Assembly: GCA_024234395.1 (NCBI GenBank)
Contig: JACKOH010000002.1
Coordinates: forward strand, 620,001-684,000
Origin: Pseudomonadales bacterium
Lineage (GTDB): Bacteria; Pseudomonadota; Gammaproteobacteria; Pseudomonadales; Pseudohongiellaceae
Direction of reading: 5' to 3'
DNA length: 64,000 nt
Both the position numbers and the translations under genes were made by a program. Under the pieces are notes generated by a model. It saw only the letters and a program-made list of their open reading frames with translations, searched no databases and was not told the DNA's origin. Shown here piece by piece: positions 23,505 to 30,380 of this stretch. Position 1 is the stretch's first letter, and each line of letters begins with the position of its first letter.

Positions 23505-23809
23505 TTTGGACCGAACCTGCACTAGACGATTTAGACGAGATTGCTGAATACATAGCCTTAGACAAGCAAAGCGCTGCCCAAAACTTAGTAAGGAAAGTTT
23601 TCGATAGAGTCGATCGATTGGTCGATGCTCCAAATTCCGGTAGAAAGGTACCAGAGCTCTCCCCTTCCAAATACAAAGAAGTAATCGTAGGACCTTGCAG
23701 GATTTTCTATAGATTTTCAGAAGATACTGTATACATATTGCATGTAATGAGGGTCGAACGTGAACTGCGTAGGTACCTGCTCGAAGAACGAGATCTTCCG
23801 GGCAGATAA
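23492..23809 (+). CDS. RelE/ParE-family toxin, C25
   Basis: 105 aa: MAEIVWTEPALDDLDEIAEYIA, then NSGRKVPEL and IFYRFSEDTVYILHVMRVERELR, the standard ParE/RelE fold. It may act on gyrase (ParE) or on mRNA (RelE); the sequence does not decide. Fully contained in C25 with its Phd partner and own promoter. Confidence 0.9.
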   Translation: MAEIVWTEPALDDLDEIAEYIALDKQSAAQNLVRKVFDRVDRLVDAPNSGRKVPELSPSKYKEVIVGPCRIFYRFSEDTVYILHVMRVERELRRYLLEERDLPGR

Positions 23810-23919
23810 CAATCAAGTCAATCAGGGACCGGCTCACTGCGCGTGATGGGCGAATGGCCTTCGGCCATTGTATCCGCCCACCATGCTCGCGAACCAGCCC
23901 ATTACTACGTGCGTTATGT
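23804..23919 (+). other. attC25
   Basis: 116 bp long-type, inverse core AGATAAC, core GTTATGT. Closes C25. Confidence 0.9.
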
Positions 23920-23929
23920 CGCTTGAGAA

Positions 23930-24244
23930 TTAAGCGATAGCCTTAGCCACCTCTTTTGGAGAGGCTCCAAGAGCAAGTAGCGATTTAACGAGTAGATCAA
24001 CGGATACAGAAGGATCACCCGCTTCCATTTTAGCAACGCGAGATTGACTAGTTTTGACAATTTTGGCGACATCAACTTGGCTCAATTTCTTTTTGGTACG
24101 ACGCTCTTTCAACGAAATGCTCAGCGCGTGTTTAAGCTCAATATATGCTACTTCTTCCGGCGATAGATCCAGGAAGTCTGCGGCTGAACCAACTTTCCAG
24201 CCTTTTTCTTCAAGCTTCTTTCGCTTAGCTGCTTTCATCGTCAT
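23930..24244 (-). CDS. XRE/HigA-like antitoxin, reversed cassette C26
   Basis: 104 aa on the minus strand: basic N-terminus (MKAAKRKKLEEKGWKVG), then DFLDLSPEEVAYIELKHALS and an XRE HTH (KKLSQVDVAKIVKTSQSRVAKME). Typical of HigA-2/RelB-like HTH antitoxins paired with a preceding Gp49-like toxin. It overlaps the toxin 3' end by about 20 bp. The module reads against the array direction but has its own promoter. Confidence 0.88.
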   Translation of the reverse strand: MTMKAAKRKKLEEKGWKVGSAADFLDLSPEEVAYIELKHALSISLKERRTKKKLSQVDVAKIVKTSQSRVAKMEAGDPSVSVDLLVKSLLALGASPKEVAKAIA

Positions 24245-24563
24245 ATTTCCTCAATCTTTTCTGACAGGTCTCGATAACATACTTCGGAGTTCTGGTCGTT
24301 TTCTTTTCAAACACTTCTGCGATGACAATAGCATCAGCGTCTATTCGGTAAACTATTCTCCAAATCTTGTTCTCGTCAGTAATCCTCAGCTCGTGACACC
24401 TACGCCCAATCGATGGCATAGGGCGAGAGCGGGGCATAGAAATCTTTTCTCCGCTCTGCAATACTCTCAATAGATAGCCGGCCTCGATCCTAGCGGCTGC
24501 GGAGAGCGGAGGTGTTTTAATCTCTCCATGAAGCCACACCAGTGGCTTGTCCTTAGGGCTCAT
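24225..24563 (-). CDS. RelE/Gp49-like toxin, reversed cassette C26
   Basis: 112 aa: KPLVWLHGEIKTPPLS, RIEAGYLLRVLQSGEKISMPRS and HELRITDENKIWRIVYRID are features of the phage-derived Gp49-like (HigB-2) toxin family. Toxin-first order. The promoter lies directly upstream with an 18-bp perfect operator palindrome. Confidence 0.88.
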   Translation of the reverse strand: MSPKDKPLVWLHGEIKTPPLSAAARIEAGYLLRVLQSGEKISMPRSRPMPSIGRRCHELRITDENKIWRIVYRIDADAIVIAEVFEKKTTRTPKYVIETCQKRLRKYDDESS

Positions 24564-24570
24564 GTAGAAT

Positions 24571-24599
24571 AGTTTATGTCATATATGACATATTGACAA
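24571..24599 (-). promoter_or_regulatory. Promoter/operator of reversed TA module C26
   Basis: Minus-strand TTGTCA (24594-24599), 17-bp spacer, TAAACT (24571-24576). The spacer is filled by the perfect palindrome TATGTCATATATGACATA (24575-24592), a strong operator candidate. Confidence 0.75.
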
Positions 24600-24616
24600 G
24601 GGCCAGTGCAGGTGCG

Positions 24617-24732
24617 ACATAACAATCAAGTCAATAAAGGACCGGCGCACTGCGCGTGGTTGGCGAATGGCCTTCGGCCATTTTATCCGCCCACCATGCT
24701 CGCACACCGGCCAATTACTACGGGCGTTAACT
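24617..24732 (+). other. attC26
   Basis: 116 bp long-type, inverse core ACATAAC, core GTTAACT. Closes C26 behind the promoter of its reversed genes. Confidence 0.9.
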
Positions 24733-24742
24733 GTATCAGCGC

Positions 24743-25156
24743 ATGACGCAATCAACTGCTATCTCGCTAAAGACAAATGACAAGTTCAAGCGGCTTGATC
24801 TTTCTGATTTTGAAAAGTATTCATGCCATCTTGATGTGCAGTCTGGAGCATTTCTTTACTCCGGGAGGTTTTACTTTGACAATTTGCGTTTGTTTGCAAA
24901 GCAATGCTCAGCGCTTTACAAATCACTCAAAGGTGAAGCTGTTCTCAATTGTGATTATGAAGATCCCTACATCCGAATGAAGATAACTGACGTAGGGCAT
25001 TTAGTTGTAGAAGGTCTACTTGTCGAATACGGTGACTATTCACAAGAACTAAAATTTTCATTCTGTACTGATCAAACCTCACTAGAAGAATTCTCTAGGG
25101 GTATCCGTAAGCAAAGTGAAGCAGTTAACAATCAAACCAAAATAGGAAGCAGCTAA
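24743..25156 (+). CDS. WapI-like immunity-type protein, cassette C27
   Basis: 137 aa. FLYSGRFYFDNLRLFAKQC, a GEAVLNCDYEDPYIRMKI stretch and ELKFSFCTDQTSLEEF resemble the WapI-type immunity protein family, in which a compact alpha/beta domain binds a nuclease effector. Assignment is by pattern memory only. The last 11 residues are read from attC27, an extension common in cassette genes. No cognate toxin nearby. Confidence 0.68.
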   Translation: MTQSTAISLKTNDKFKRLDLSDFEKYSCHLDVQSGAFLYSGRFYFDNLRLFAKQCSALYKSLKGEAVLNCDYEDPYIRMKITDVGHLVVEGLLVEYGDYSQELKFSFCTDQTSLEEFSRGIRKQSEAVNNQTKIGSS

Positions 25157-25185
25157 CGCTGCTCCTATTGTTAAGAGCGTTATGC
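25123..25185 (+). other. attC27
   Basis: 63 bp, inverse core AGTTAAC, core GTTATGC, arms AATAGGAAGCAGC/GCTGCTCCTATTG. Overlaps the 3' end of the C27 gene. Closes C27. Confidence 0.9.
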
Positions 25186-25225
25186 GTTTACCCGTCTTCC
25201 ACCAACTTGAACAGGAAATACTGAA

Positions 25226-25606
25226 TTGAATCCCAAAAGACTAGAATACTACGGATCAATGACCAACTTTGAGCTTAGCCAGATCGGTTTGACTTTTAAT
25301 ATGTCATTCCAGAATCAAATAGCAATTTTCATATCAATCCTTTTTGCCTACATCGTAGCTGCATATCTTGTAGGATCTAAATTGAACAAATTTCAGTTAT
25401 GGTCCATTACTACGATTTATTCACTGTTTTCAGTTTTGACTTTGTCCGCATTATATAACCTCGGAACAGGCATTGTGCATACAACGTATTTGGCGCAAGG
25501 CGAAGATATTACCTTTACAGCAAACAGTGCTGTAGCTATATGCGTTTTAGCTTGGATATTGAGCATCATATTTATGGTTCAAATACGGCGCTCAGCGGAG
25601 AACTAG
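25226..25606 (+). CDS. Small four-helix membrane protein, cassette C28 (C3 family)
   Basis: 126 aa from TTG with AGGAAATACTGA upstream, the same start context as the C3 homologue. Conserved: YYGSMTNFEL, QIAIFISILFAYIVAAYLVG and the closing WILSIIFMVQ. Three to four membrane helices. Function unknown, but two diverged copies in one array, both intact, suggest selection. An unassigned 80-bp stretch lies between its stop and attC28. Confidence 0.8.
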   Translation: MNPKRLEYYGSMTNFELSQIGLTFNMSFQNQIAIFISILFAYIVAAYLVGSKLNKFQLWSITTIYSLFSVLTLSALYNLGTGIVHTTYLAQGEDITFTANSAVAICVLAWILSIIFMVQIRRSAEN

Positions 25607-25689
25607 ATTCTTTAGAGATTTACCCAAACGACGGAGAGGCGTGGGATGGTCAAGTTCAACCATTTTTCATTTCCAAGCAGCCACGTGGC

Positions 25690-25791
25690 GCATAACAAGG
25701 CCTTTCAGTCGGACCAATTCATGCTGTCACGTCTTTTGCTTGCACAAAAGCCACGCCAGCATTCATTGGCCGTTGAAGAGCAGCGTTAGGT
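25690..25791 (+). other. attC28
   Basis: 102 bp, inverse core GCATAAC, core GTTAGGT, internal arms CTGTCACGTCTTTTGC and counterpart. Diverged type. Closes C28. Confidence 0.82.
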
Positions 25792-25804
25792 GCCCAATAG
25801 ATAT

Positions 25805-26158
25805 ATGAGCAATTTTCTAAAATCAATTGCGCTTACAATTGCGATTATTTTAATTTCTGGACTTATATTTGGATTACATTCTATTTTCTCCAAAGGGTTT
25901 CCTCTGTCAGAGGCCTTTGTAAACGCAGGTTACAACATTGCCTTCTTAGTATTTTACGGCCAGGCAATCTTGCAAGTATTTCTTATTGCCGTCATATACA
26001 AAGTTGTTAAAAACCTAAATTTCATGCTGCTTATATCCATTGTCACTTTTAGTAGCTTTGTATCCTTTTCTATATTTTTCGGTGGCTTCAAAAGCGCTTC
26101 AAAACTTTTTTTCCCCTTTCTCAACAGAGTTCCCTCGGTGAGGGGTTTGTTTTGTTAG
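25805..26158 (+). CDS. Membrane protein, probably frameshifted at 3' end, cassette C29
   Basis: 117 aa from ATG 25805: three membrane helices (about 7-27, 46-66, 73-95), then an abrupt non-hydrophobic end (NRVPSVRGLFC). Shifting frame near 26130 continues as FVLLVSTTVVWAIYKIFFLA, a convincing fourth helix that runs to attC29. A one-base indel at about 26120-26140 is the simplest explanation; a genuinely shorter protein is the alternative. Confidence 0.65.
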   Translation: MSNFLKSIALTIAIILISGLIFGLHSIFSKGFPLSEAFVNAGYNIAFLVFYGQAILQVFLIAVIYKVVKNLNFMLLISIVTFSSFVSFSIFFGGFKSASKLFFPFLNRVPSVRGLFC

Positions 26159-26204
26159 TATCTACGACTGTGGTATGGGCTATTTATAAAATATTTTTTC
26201 TAGC

Positions 26205-26263
26205 ACCTAACAAATCAAGCAAGAGGGACGCCGTAACCGGCGCCCCTTCTTGAGGCGTTATGT
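26205..26263 (+). other. attC29
   Basis: 59 bp, inverse core ACCTAAC, core GTTATGT, arms GGGACGCCG/CGGCGCCCC. Closes C29. Confidence 0.9.
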
Positions 26264-26293
26264 GCACCGACTAAGTGCCCCATTTAGACATAT

Positions 26294-26746
26294 ATGAATC
26301 TAGAAAAACTACAAATTTGGTCAGGCTTGCTAGCGAATCTTGGCGTAATTGCCGGAATTGTTTTTTTAGCTGCTGAATTGAATCAGAACTCAAGCATGAT
26401 GGCCGCGCAAACGAGAACTAATATCACTCGTGAAATTATTGAATCAATGGAGAAAGAAAACGATCCTCTCATTCTAGAGTCGACTCAAAGGATTCAAGCA
26501 GGGGAGCCGCTAAATGCCGAACAAACACAAGCTGCGACGATATTGCTCGCTCAAAGGCTTCGTCATTGGGAGAATGTCTTGTACCAATATGATAATGGTT
26601 TATTCGATGACGAGGAATTTAGTGGCGTGTTAGCTTTCATTGATGCAACGATGAGCTCACATTTTGCACAAGAAGTGTGGCGTCAACAACGGCCGTATTA
26701 TTCTCCGAATTTTCAATCGTTTGTGGATGCAATAATTGAGAATTAA
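26294..26746 (+). CDS. Membrane-anchored hypothetical protein, cassette C30
   Basis: 150 aa: one N-terminal membrane helix (about 8-27: IWSGLLANLGVIAGIVFLAA), then a soluble helical domain with ELNQNSSMMAAQTRTN and a WENVLYQYDNGLFDDEEF segment. It belongs to the same loose family as the protein at 36518-36985 (ELNQN / SVRQN after the helix, then a WE..Y..G..DD motif). Common in marine gammaproteobacteria; function unknown. Confidence 0.75.
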   Translation: MNLEKLQIWSGLLANLGVIAGIVFLAAELNQNSSMMAAQTRTNITREIIESMEKENDPLILESTQRIQAGEPLNAEQTQAATILLAQRLRHWENVLYQYDNGLFDDEEFSGVLAFIDATMSSHFAQEVWRQQRPYYSPNFQSFVDAIIEN

Positions 26747-26751
26747 ATGGC

Positions 26752-26866
26752 ACATAACAAAGCTTTCAATGGGTCGGCCTCACCACACAGCGCTTTCGGA
26801 TGGCCTTCGGCCATCTTATCCGAAAGCGCTGCGCGGCGAACCCGCCCCTTAAAAACGGCGTTAGTC
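26752..26866 (+). other. attC30
   Basis: 115 bp long-type, inverse core ACATAAC, core GTTAGTC, arms CAGCGCTTTCGGATGGCC and counterpart. Closes C30. Confidence 0.88.
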
Positions 26867-26883
26867 ATCAAGATTAGGCATTG

Positions 26884-27120
26884 ATGAAGACGACCAGATA
26901 TTTTGAGAGCATCAAACTCAGGCCTGACAGAGCTCAGATTAAAGACAAGTGGATCCAGCGTGTAATAGACCACCCAGAACAAACATACACCCAGGCAGAC
27001 GGCAGGATAAGACTTTGGGCTAAAGTACCAGAAATGGATAATCGATATTTGAGGGTCATTCTTTTAGAAGATGGCGAGACAGTTCATAATGCATTTTTCG
27101 ATCGGAGGTTCGCCCCATGA
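26884..27120 (+). CDS. DUF4258-like putative toxin, cassette C31
   Basis: 78 aa: KTTRYFESIKLRPDRAQIKD then GRIRLWAKVPEMDNRYLRVI and HNAFFDRRF, similar to small proteins annotated with DUF4258 that are paired with DUF2283. ATG 26884 preferred over the TTG three bases earlier. Its stop overlaps the start of the partner by 4 bp (ATGA). The pair is regarded as a probable toxin-antitoxin system; biochemical role not established. Confidence 0.72.
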   Translation: MKTTRYFESIKLRPDRAQIKDKWIQRVIDHPEQTYTQADGRIRLWAKVPEMDNRYLRVILLEDGETVHNAFFDRRFAP

Positions 27121-27314
27121 AAGTTAGCTATTTTGACGATACAGACACACTTTATATCGAACTCAAAGATGATGAAGTGTCTGAGACTAAAGACCTCGAT
27201 GAAAATACAATTCTGGACCTAGACGCTCACGGAAATATCGTAGGTATTACTATGGAGCATGCTAGCACTCGCACCGATGTCAGTAGCCTCCAGTTATCGG
27301 GCATAGCTGCCTAA
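27117..27314 (+). CDS. DUF2283 putative antitoxin, cassette C31
   Basis: 65 aa DUF2283 protein: KVSYFDDTDTLYIELKDDEV then DLDAHGNIVGITMEHAS. Strongly acidic. Coupled to the upstream gene by an ATGA overlap. Likely to bind and neutralise that protein. Stop lies next to attC31. Confidence 0.85.
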   Translation: MKVSYFDDTDTLYIELKDDEVSETKDLDENTILDLDAHGNIVGITMEHASTRTDVSSLQLSGIAA

Positions 27315-27372
27315 CAATCAAAACCAAATAGGACGCCGGCATAGCCGGCGCCTTTGTTTAAGGGCGTTATGC
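27309..27372 (+). other. attC31
   Basis: 64 bp, inverse core GCCTAAC, core GTTATGC, arms AGGACGCCGGC/GCCGGCGCC. Closes C31. Confidence 0.92.
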
Positions 27373-27400
27373 AGCGTAGATCGAGGCTTCCTCAAGAATA

Positions 27401-27428
27401 TTGACATATCATATTTAGTATATATACT
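27401..27428 (+). promoter_or_regulatory. Promoter/operator of TA module C32 (copy of C18)
   Basis: Same TTGACA-16 bp-TATACT promoter and AGTATATATACT palindrome as C18, unchanged. Confidence 0.72.
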
Positions 27429-27437
27429 ATTTTTGAT

Positions 27438-27719
27438 ATGTGGGTGGTATACGAACACAAACGAGTATCAAAGAGTCTTGCTTCAGCACCTCCGGATGTA
27501 CTGAAGCGATATGAGAAGTGGAAAGATATTGTCTCAATATCGGGACCTTCTGGACTCAAATCGATCAAAGGCTTTCGCGATGAATCCCTATCGGGAAAAT
27601 GGAAAGGCTTTCGATCTTCAAGACTTAATATTCAGTATCGCGTCATCTATAAGATCGAAAGAGACAAAGTACTCGTCCAGGTAGAAAACGTTACTCCGCA
27701 TGACTACCGGAGAAAGTGA
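27438..27719 (+). CDS. RelE/HigB-like toxin, C32 (identical to C18)
   Basis: Protein and DNA are identical to 15272-15553, including promoter and partner gene. The perfect identity of the whole cassette indicates very recent duplication by cassette excision and reinsertion, or by recombination. Two equal copies of a TA module about 12 kb apart could protect the intervening cassettes from loss by deletion, or could themselves be the substrate for it. Confidence 0.85.
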   Translation: MWVVYEHKRVSKSLASAPPDVLKRYEKWKDIVSISGPSGLKSIKGFRDESLSGKWKGFRSSRLNIQYRVIYKIERDKVLVQVENVTPHDYRRK

Positions 27720-27720
27720 T

Positions 27721-27981
27721 ATGAACGATTACAGATTAGCTAAACGAAATATCGACGTATCGGTCGGCGAATCCGTCAAGATCTTGCGAGAATTGCAGGA
27801 ACTAAGCCAGAACGAACTGGCTCAGGTTTCTGGGATTCCCCAGTCAACTATTTCAGCAATAGAAAACGACCGAGTGCAACTCGGCGTTGAGCGCGCCAAA
27901 GTTCTTGCAAGGGCCTTGCATTGCCATCCGGCAGTGCTTGTATTCCCAGGCTGGGATATTGAGCATGAATCTGCTGCATAA
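27721..27981 (+). CDS. XRE-family antitoxin, C32 (identical to C18)
   Basis: 86 aa, identical to 15555-15815, with the HTH around SQNELAQVSGIPQSTISAIE. Starts 1 nt after the toxin stop. Confidence 0.88.
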   Translation: MNDYRLAKRNIDVSVGESVKILRELQELSQNELAQVSGIPQSTISAIENDRVQLGVERAKVLARALHCHPAVLVFPGWDIEHESAA

Positions 27982-28038
27982 CAATTAATTCAAAGCGGGA
28001 CGCAGCTAGTGCTGCGCCCCTTAACATGGGCGTTACGC
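27976..28038 (+). other. attC32 (uninterrupted twin of attC18)
   Basis: 63 bp, inverse core GCATAAC, core GTTACGC. Identical to attC18 up to the GTT at which the IS entered in that copy. Closes C32. Confidence 0.92.
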
Positions 28039-28123
28039 AGCAATAGAAACATTGGAGATGCTTCAACAGCTTTGCAATTCTATTCGCCCACCGTACTCGT
28101 ACATCCGCCCATTAAAACCGGCG
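28033..28123 (+). other. C33: deletion remnant of a HicAB-type cassette
   Basis: Only 91 bp between core sites. The first 34 bp equal the start of C22 (the hicA leader); then the sequence jumps into the 3' half of a long-type attC (TATTCGCCCACCGTACTCG..CCGCCCATTA, core GTTATGC at 28123-28129). The genes and the 5' half of attC are gone. No inverse core remains, so this scar should not be excisable on its own. Confidence 0.78.
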
Positions 28124-28149
28124 TTATGCAGCGTAGTCATCTGGCCACC

Positions 28150-28178
28150 TTGACTATATGTATCCATTTGGATACAGT
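28150..28178 (+). promoter_or_regulatory. Promoter/operator of TA module C34
   Basis: TTGACT, 17-bp spacer, TACAGT. Inverted repeat TGTATCCATTTGGATACA (28159-28176) overlaps the spacer and -10, a probable antitoxin operator. Confidence 0.72.
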
Positions 28179-28184
28179 TGATTT

Positions 28185-28481
28185 GTGTATCAACTTAAAG
28201 AAACAGACTACTTCTCCAAGTGGCTTTCCAATATTCGGGATATGCGCGCATTAGCTCGTGTATTCACGAGACTTGAGAATCTACGGCAAGGCAATTTTGG
28301 TGATACCAAATCCCTAAAGGGCGGGCTGCATGAGCTTAGAGTCCATACGGGTAAAGGATATCGGCTTTACTATACCAAGCGTGGCAATAAAGTTATTTTC
28401 CTGCTCGCAGGGGGCACAAAATCCGGTCAGGCCAAAGATATTGAAAGAGCCAGAGAATTACTGTCTGAATTGAGGTCTTAG
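28185..28481 (+). CDS. RelE/HigB-like (Gp49-type) toxin, C34
   Basis: 98 aa from GTG, 7 nt after the -10 box: ETDYFSKWLSNIRDMRALAR, GNFGDTKSLKGGLHELRVHT and YRLYYTKRGNKVIFLLAGG. Family of addiction-module killer proteins (RelE superfamily, putative). It has a close relative at 34651-34923. Start is tight against the promoter, as in the other TA cassettes here. Confidence 0.9.
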   Translation: MYQLKETDYFSKWLSNIRDMRALARVFTRLENLRQGNFGDTKSLKGGLHELRVHTGKGYRLYYTKRGNKVIFLLAGGTKSGQAKDIERARELLSELRS

Positions 28482-28483
28482 AG

Positions 28484-28765
28484 ATGGTTAAAGTATCTGA
28501 TTTTGACGTTAGCAAGTATCTTGATAACGAAGAACTTATTGCGGAATATCTAAGTGCTGCATTAGAAGATGAGAATCCAGATATATTCCTCGCAGCTATA
28601 GGCCATGTCGCAAAAGCCCGAGGCATGTCTGAAATTTCAGAGAAATCTGGCCTTGGCAGGGAGAGTCTTTATAAGGCTTTTTCTCCCGGTGCTAAACCCA
28701 GATATGAAACTGTGCAAAAAGTGCTAAGTAGCCTGGGCGTTAAGGTGCATGTTTCTGCTGCATAA
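28484..28765 (+). CDS. HigA-like antidote protein, C34
   Basis: 93 aa: VSKYLDNEELIAEYLSAALE at the N-terminus, HTH AKARGMSEISEKSGLGRESLYKAF, ending VKVHVSAA. Typical addiction-module antidote of the HTH type partnered with Gp49-like toxins. Begins 2 nt after the toxin stop; overlaps attC34. Confidence 0.9.
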   Translation: MVKVSDFDVSKYLDNEELIAEYLSAALEDENPDIFLAAIGHVAKARGMSEISEKSGLGRESLYKAFSPGAKPRYETVQKVLSSLGVKVHVSAA

Positions 28766-28825
28766 CAATCAAACTAAAATAGGAGGCAACACTGCGTGTT
28801 GCCCCTATTGTTTAGGGCGTTATGC
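28760..28825 (+). other. attC34
   Basis: 66 bp, inverse core GCATAAC, core GTTATGC, arms ATAGGAGGCAACAC/GTGTTGCCCCTAT. Closes C34. Confidence 0.92.
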
Positions 28826-28844
28826 AGCTAGATGAATTTAGTGC

Positions 28845-29033
28845 ATGAACTTTAAGATCGTAGGACAGATTCGAGATACAGAAACATTTGCCACAGGGAG
28901 TGGCATACGAGAGATCGCTCGCCTTCGACGCATTTACGGTCAAGGCCGCTGGAGGAAAAGGAAAGGCGTTGCCGACGTCGAATTTGGGAATGGAGTTACT
29001 CACACAGTGGAGTCACACTGGTACGAAAGCTAG
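28845..29033 (+). CDS. Small conserved hypothetical protein, cassette C35 gene 1
   Basis: 62 aa: NFKIVGQIRDTETFATGSGI then REIARLRRIYGQGRWRKRKG, ending HWYES. A small basic protein family seen alongside the second C35 gene in other bacteria as far as I recall. Function unknown. Rich in Arg, Lys and Gly in the middle, so nucleic-acid binding is possible but unproven. Confidence 0.75.
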   Translation: MNFKIVGQIRDTETFATGSGIREIARLRRIYGQGRWRKRKGVADVEFGNGVTHTVESHWYES

Positions 29034-29082
29034 TGGTATTGGATAGAAGGAACACAAGATCAAGCGATTCCTGGATTAAGCC

Positions 29083-29304
29083 ATGTCAAAGCATAACTTT
29101 GTTATTTGTATAGAAAATTCGGATTACCCGGCTTCTTTGGAGAAGCGGAAAATTTACGAAGTTGTCCCCGACGAAAAAGCATCTGAGGTGGATCATATTC
29201 GTGTAATTGACGAATCCGGCGAAGACTATCTGTACCCCGCATCCTGCTTTATCGATGCCCATCTTACCGAGACTGTCGAGAATGCAGTGGCTAACGCTGC
29301 ATAA
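29083..29304 (+). CDS. Small conserved hypothetical protein, cassette C35 gene 2
   Basis: 73 aa: HNFVICIENSDYPASLEKRK then IYEVVPDEKA and DESGEDYLYPASCF. Acidic, compact, compatible with an SH3-like small barrel. Partner of the basic 62-aa protein upstream (49 bp gap); the basic/acidic pairing recalls a TA module, but this is inference only. RBS GAAGGAA lies about 35 nt upstream, so another start is possible. Overlaps attC35. Confidence 0.75.
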   Translation: MSKHNFVICIENSDYPASLEKRKIYEVVPDEKASEVDHIRVIDESGEDYLYPASCFIDAHLTETVENAVANAA

Positions 29305-29414
29305 CAATCAAGTCAATTAGGGACCGGCTCACTGCGCGTGGTGGGCGAATGGCCCCCGGCCATCTTATTCGCCCACCATGCTCGCGAACCGGCCCATTAC
29401 CATGGGTGTTAAAC
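29299..29414 (+). other. attC35
   Basis: 116 bp long-type, inverse core GCATAAC, core GTTAAAC. Closes C35; last site of the dense part of the array. Confidence 0.9.
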
Positions 29415-29438
29415 CGCCGCACATCTGGACTGCGGCGG
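29414..29438. terminator. Stem-loop terminator at start of C36
   Basis: CCGCCGCA/TGCGGCGG with a 9-nt loop, 8 GC-rich pairs. T-rich tract (TTGTTTTT) 10 nt beyond on the plus strand, TTT on the minus strand. It would end transcription leaving the DUF2938-DUF2798 operon on the minus strand, or that of the array. Confidence 0.55.
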
Positions 29439-29461
29439 TCATTAATTGTTTTTAGAAAATT

Positions 29462-29673
29462 GGTAGTGTCAAAAATGTTTCGCACTTTTTTCTCAGGGGC
29501 AGTTCCGGTTCTCGGTTAAGCCACTGAGTGAATGACCTCCTGGTCCATTTCCTTCAGCAACTTCATGGGTAGTGTCAAAAATGTTTCGCACTTTTTTCTC
29601 AGGGGCAGTTCCGGTTCTCGGTTAAGCCACTGAGTGAATGACCTCCTGGTCCATTTCCTTCAGCAACTTCATG
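29462..29673. repeat. 106-bp tandem duplication at IS256 end
   Basis: Two exact head-to-tail units (29462-29567, 29568-29673), each starting GGTAGTGTCAAAAATG and ending in the transposase 3' end (AACTTCATG). Both units carry the stop of the transposase frame. Slippage or a failed transposition end-joining would explain it. Confidence 0.85.
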
Positions 29674-30195
29674 TTCATGTACTTGCGGGTTCCCCACGAG
29701 GTGGCAGAGACATGTCGAAGTCTGGCAGCCACCAGCATCAATGCGGAGTGACCATCCGGGAAAGCGCCAACCACTTTTGTACGGCGCCTGGCTTCCTTCA
29801 GCAAGCGTTCCATCGGATTGTTTGTCTTCAACTTCAGCCAGTGCTGGGGAGGATAGGCATAGTAGGCCAGGGTTTCGTGGATGGACTTCTCCACCAGCTC
29901 TGCCGCCGCCCTCAGTTTCATTGCCTTCAGTTTTTCAACAACATCCCTGGCTTTGCCCTCGGCCGCCTCGCGGCTCTCCTGAGCTTGGATAGCTTTGAGC
30001 ATGGCTGCCACCTCCCGAACTTTGCCACTCGGCACCAGCGAAAAGACATTGCGGTAAAAATGCACCGCACAGCGTTGCCAGTCGGCATCCGGATAGACCT
30101 CAGCAATTGACTCTACCAGGCCCAGGCAAGCGTCTGAGATAAACAGCCTGACGCCTTTCAATCCGCGCTTCTTTAACTCCTTGAGAAAACCAAGC
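29622..30195 (-). pseudogene. IS256 transposase, C-terminal fragment
   Basis: About 190 residues from LGFLKELKKRGLKGVRLFIS to DQEVIHSVA. They include DACLGLVESIAEVYP, the QRCAVHFYRN motif and the WLKLKTNNPMERLLKEARRRT segment with the catalytic Glu of MULE/IS256 transposases. The first catalytic Asp region is missing. The nominal ORF start inside IS21-b is not genuine. Confidence 0.9.
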
Positions 30196-30380
30196 TGCGT
30201 ATTCCAGACCAAGTCTGCCACTGATTCCACGCGAAGCCTGCCACCCATTCCACGCGAATGCTGCCACTGATTCCACGGCAAAGCTGCCACCCTGGCAGCG
30301 AGCCAGAAGTCACCCGCCGGAGTTTACCGACGCAGGATAACTAACCGGTATTCTGACCTTTTCCCCAGGGAGAGGATCAG

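Noticed and set aside
2301..29414. Regularly spaced similar repeats that could suggest a CRISPR array
   Set aside because: Spacing varies from 0.1 to over 1 kb, the repeats are imperfect palindromes with attC core motifs, and genes lie between them; there are no cas genes.
29634..30110. 158-aa plus-strand ORF over the IS256 fragment
   Set aside because: Antisense to a transposase segment with clear IS256 motifs.
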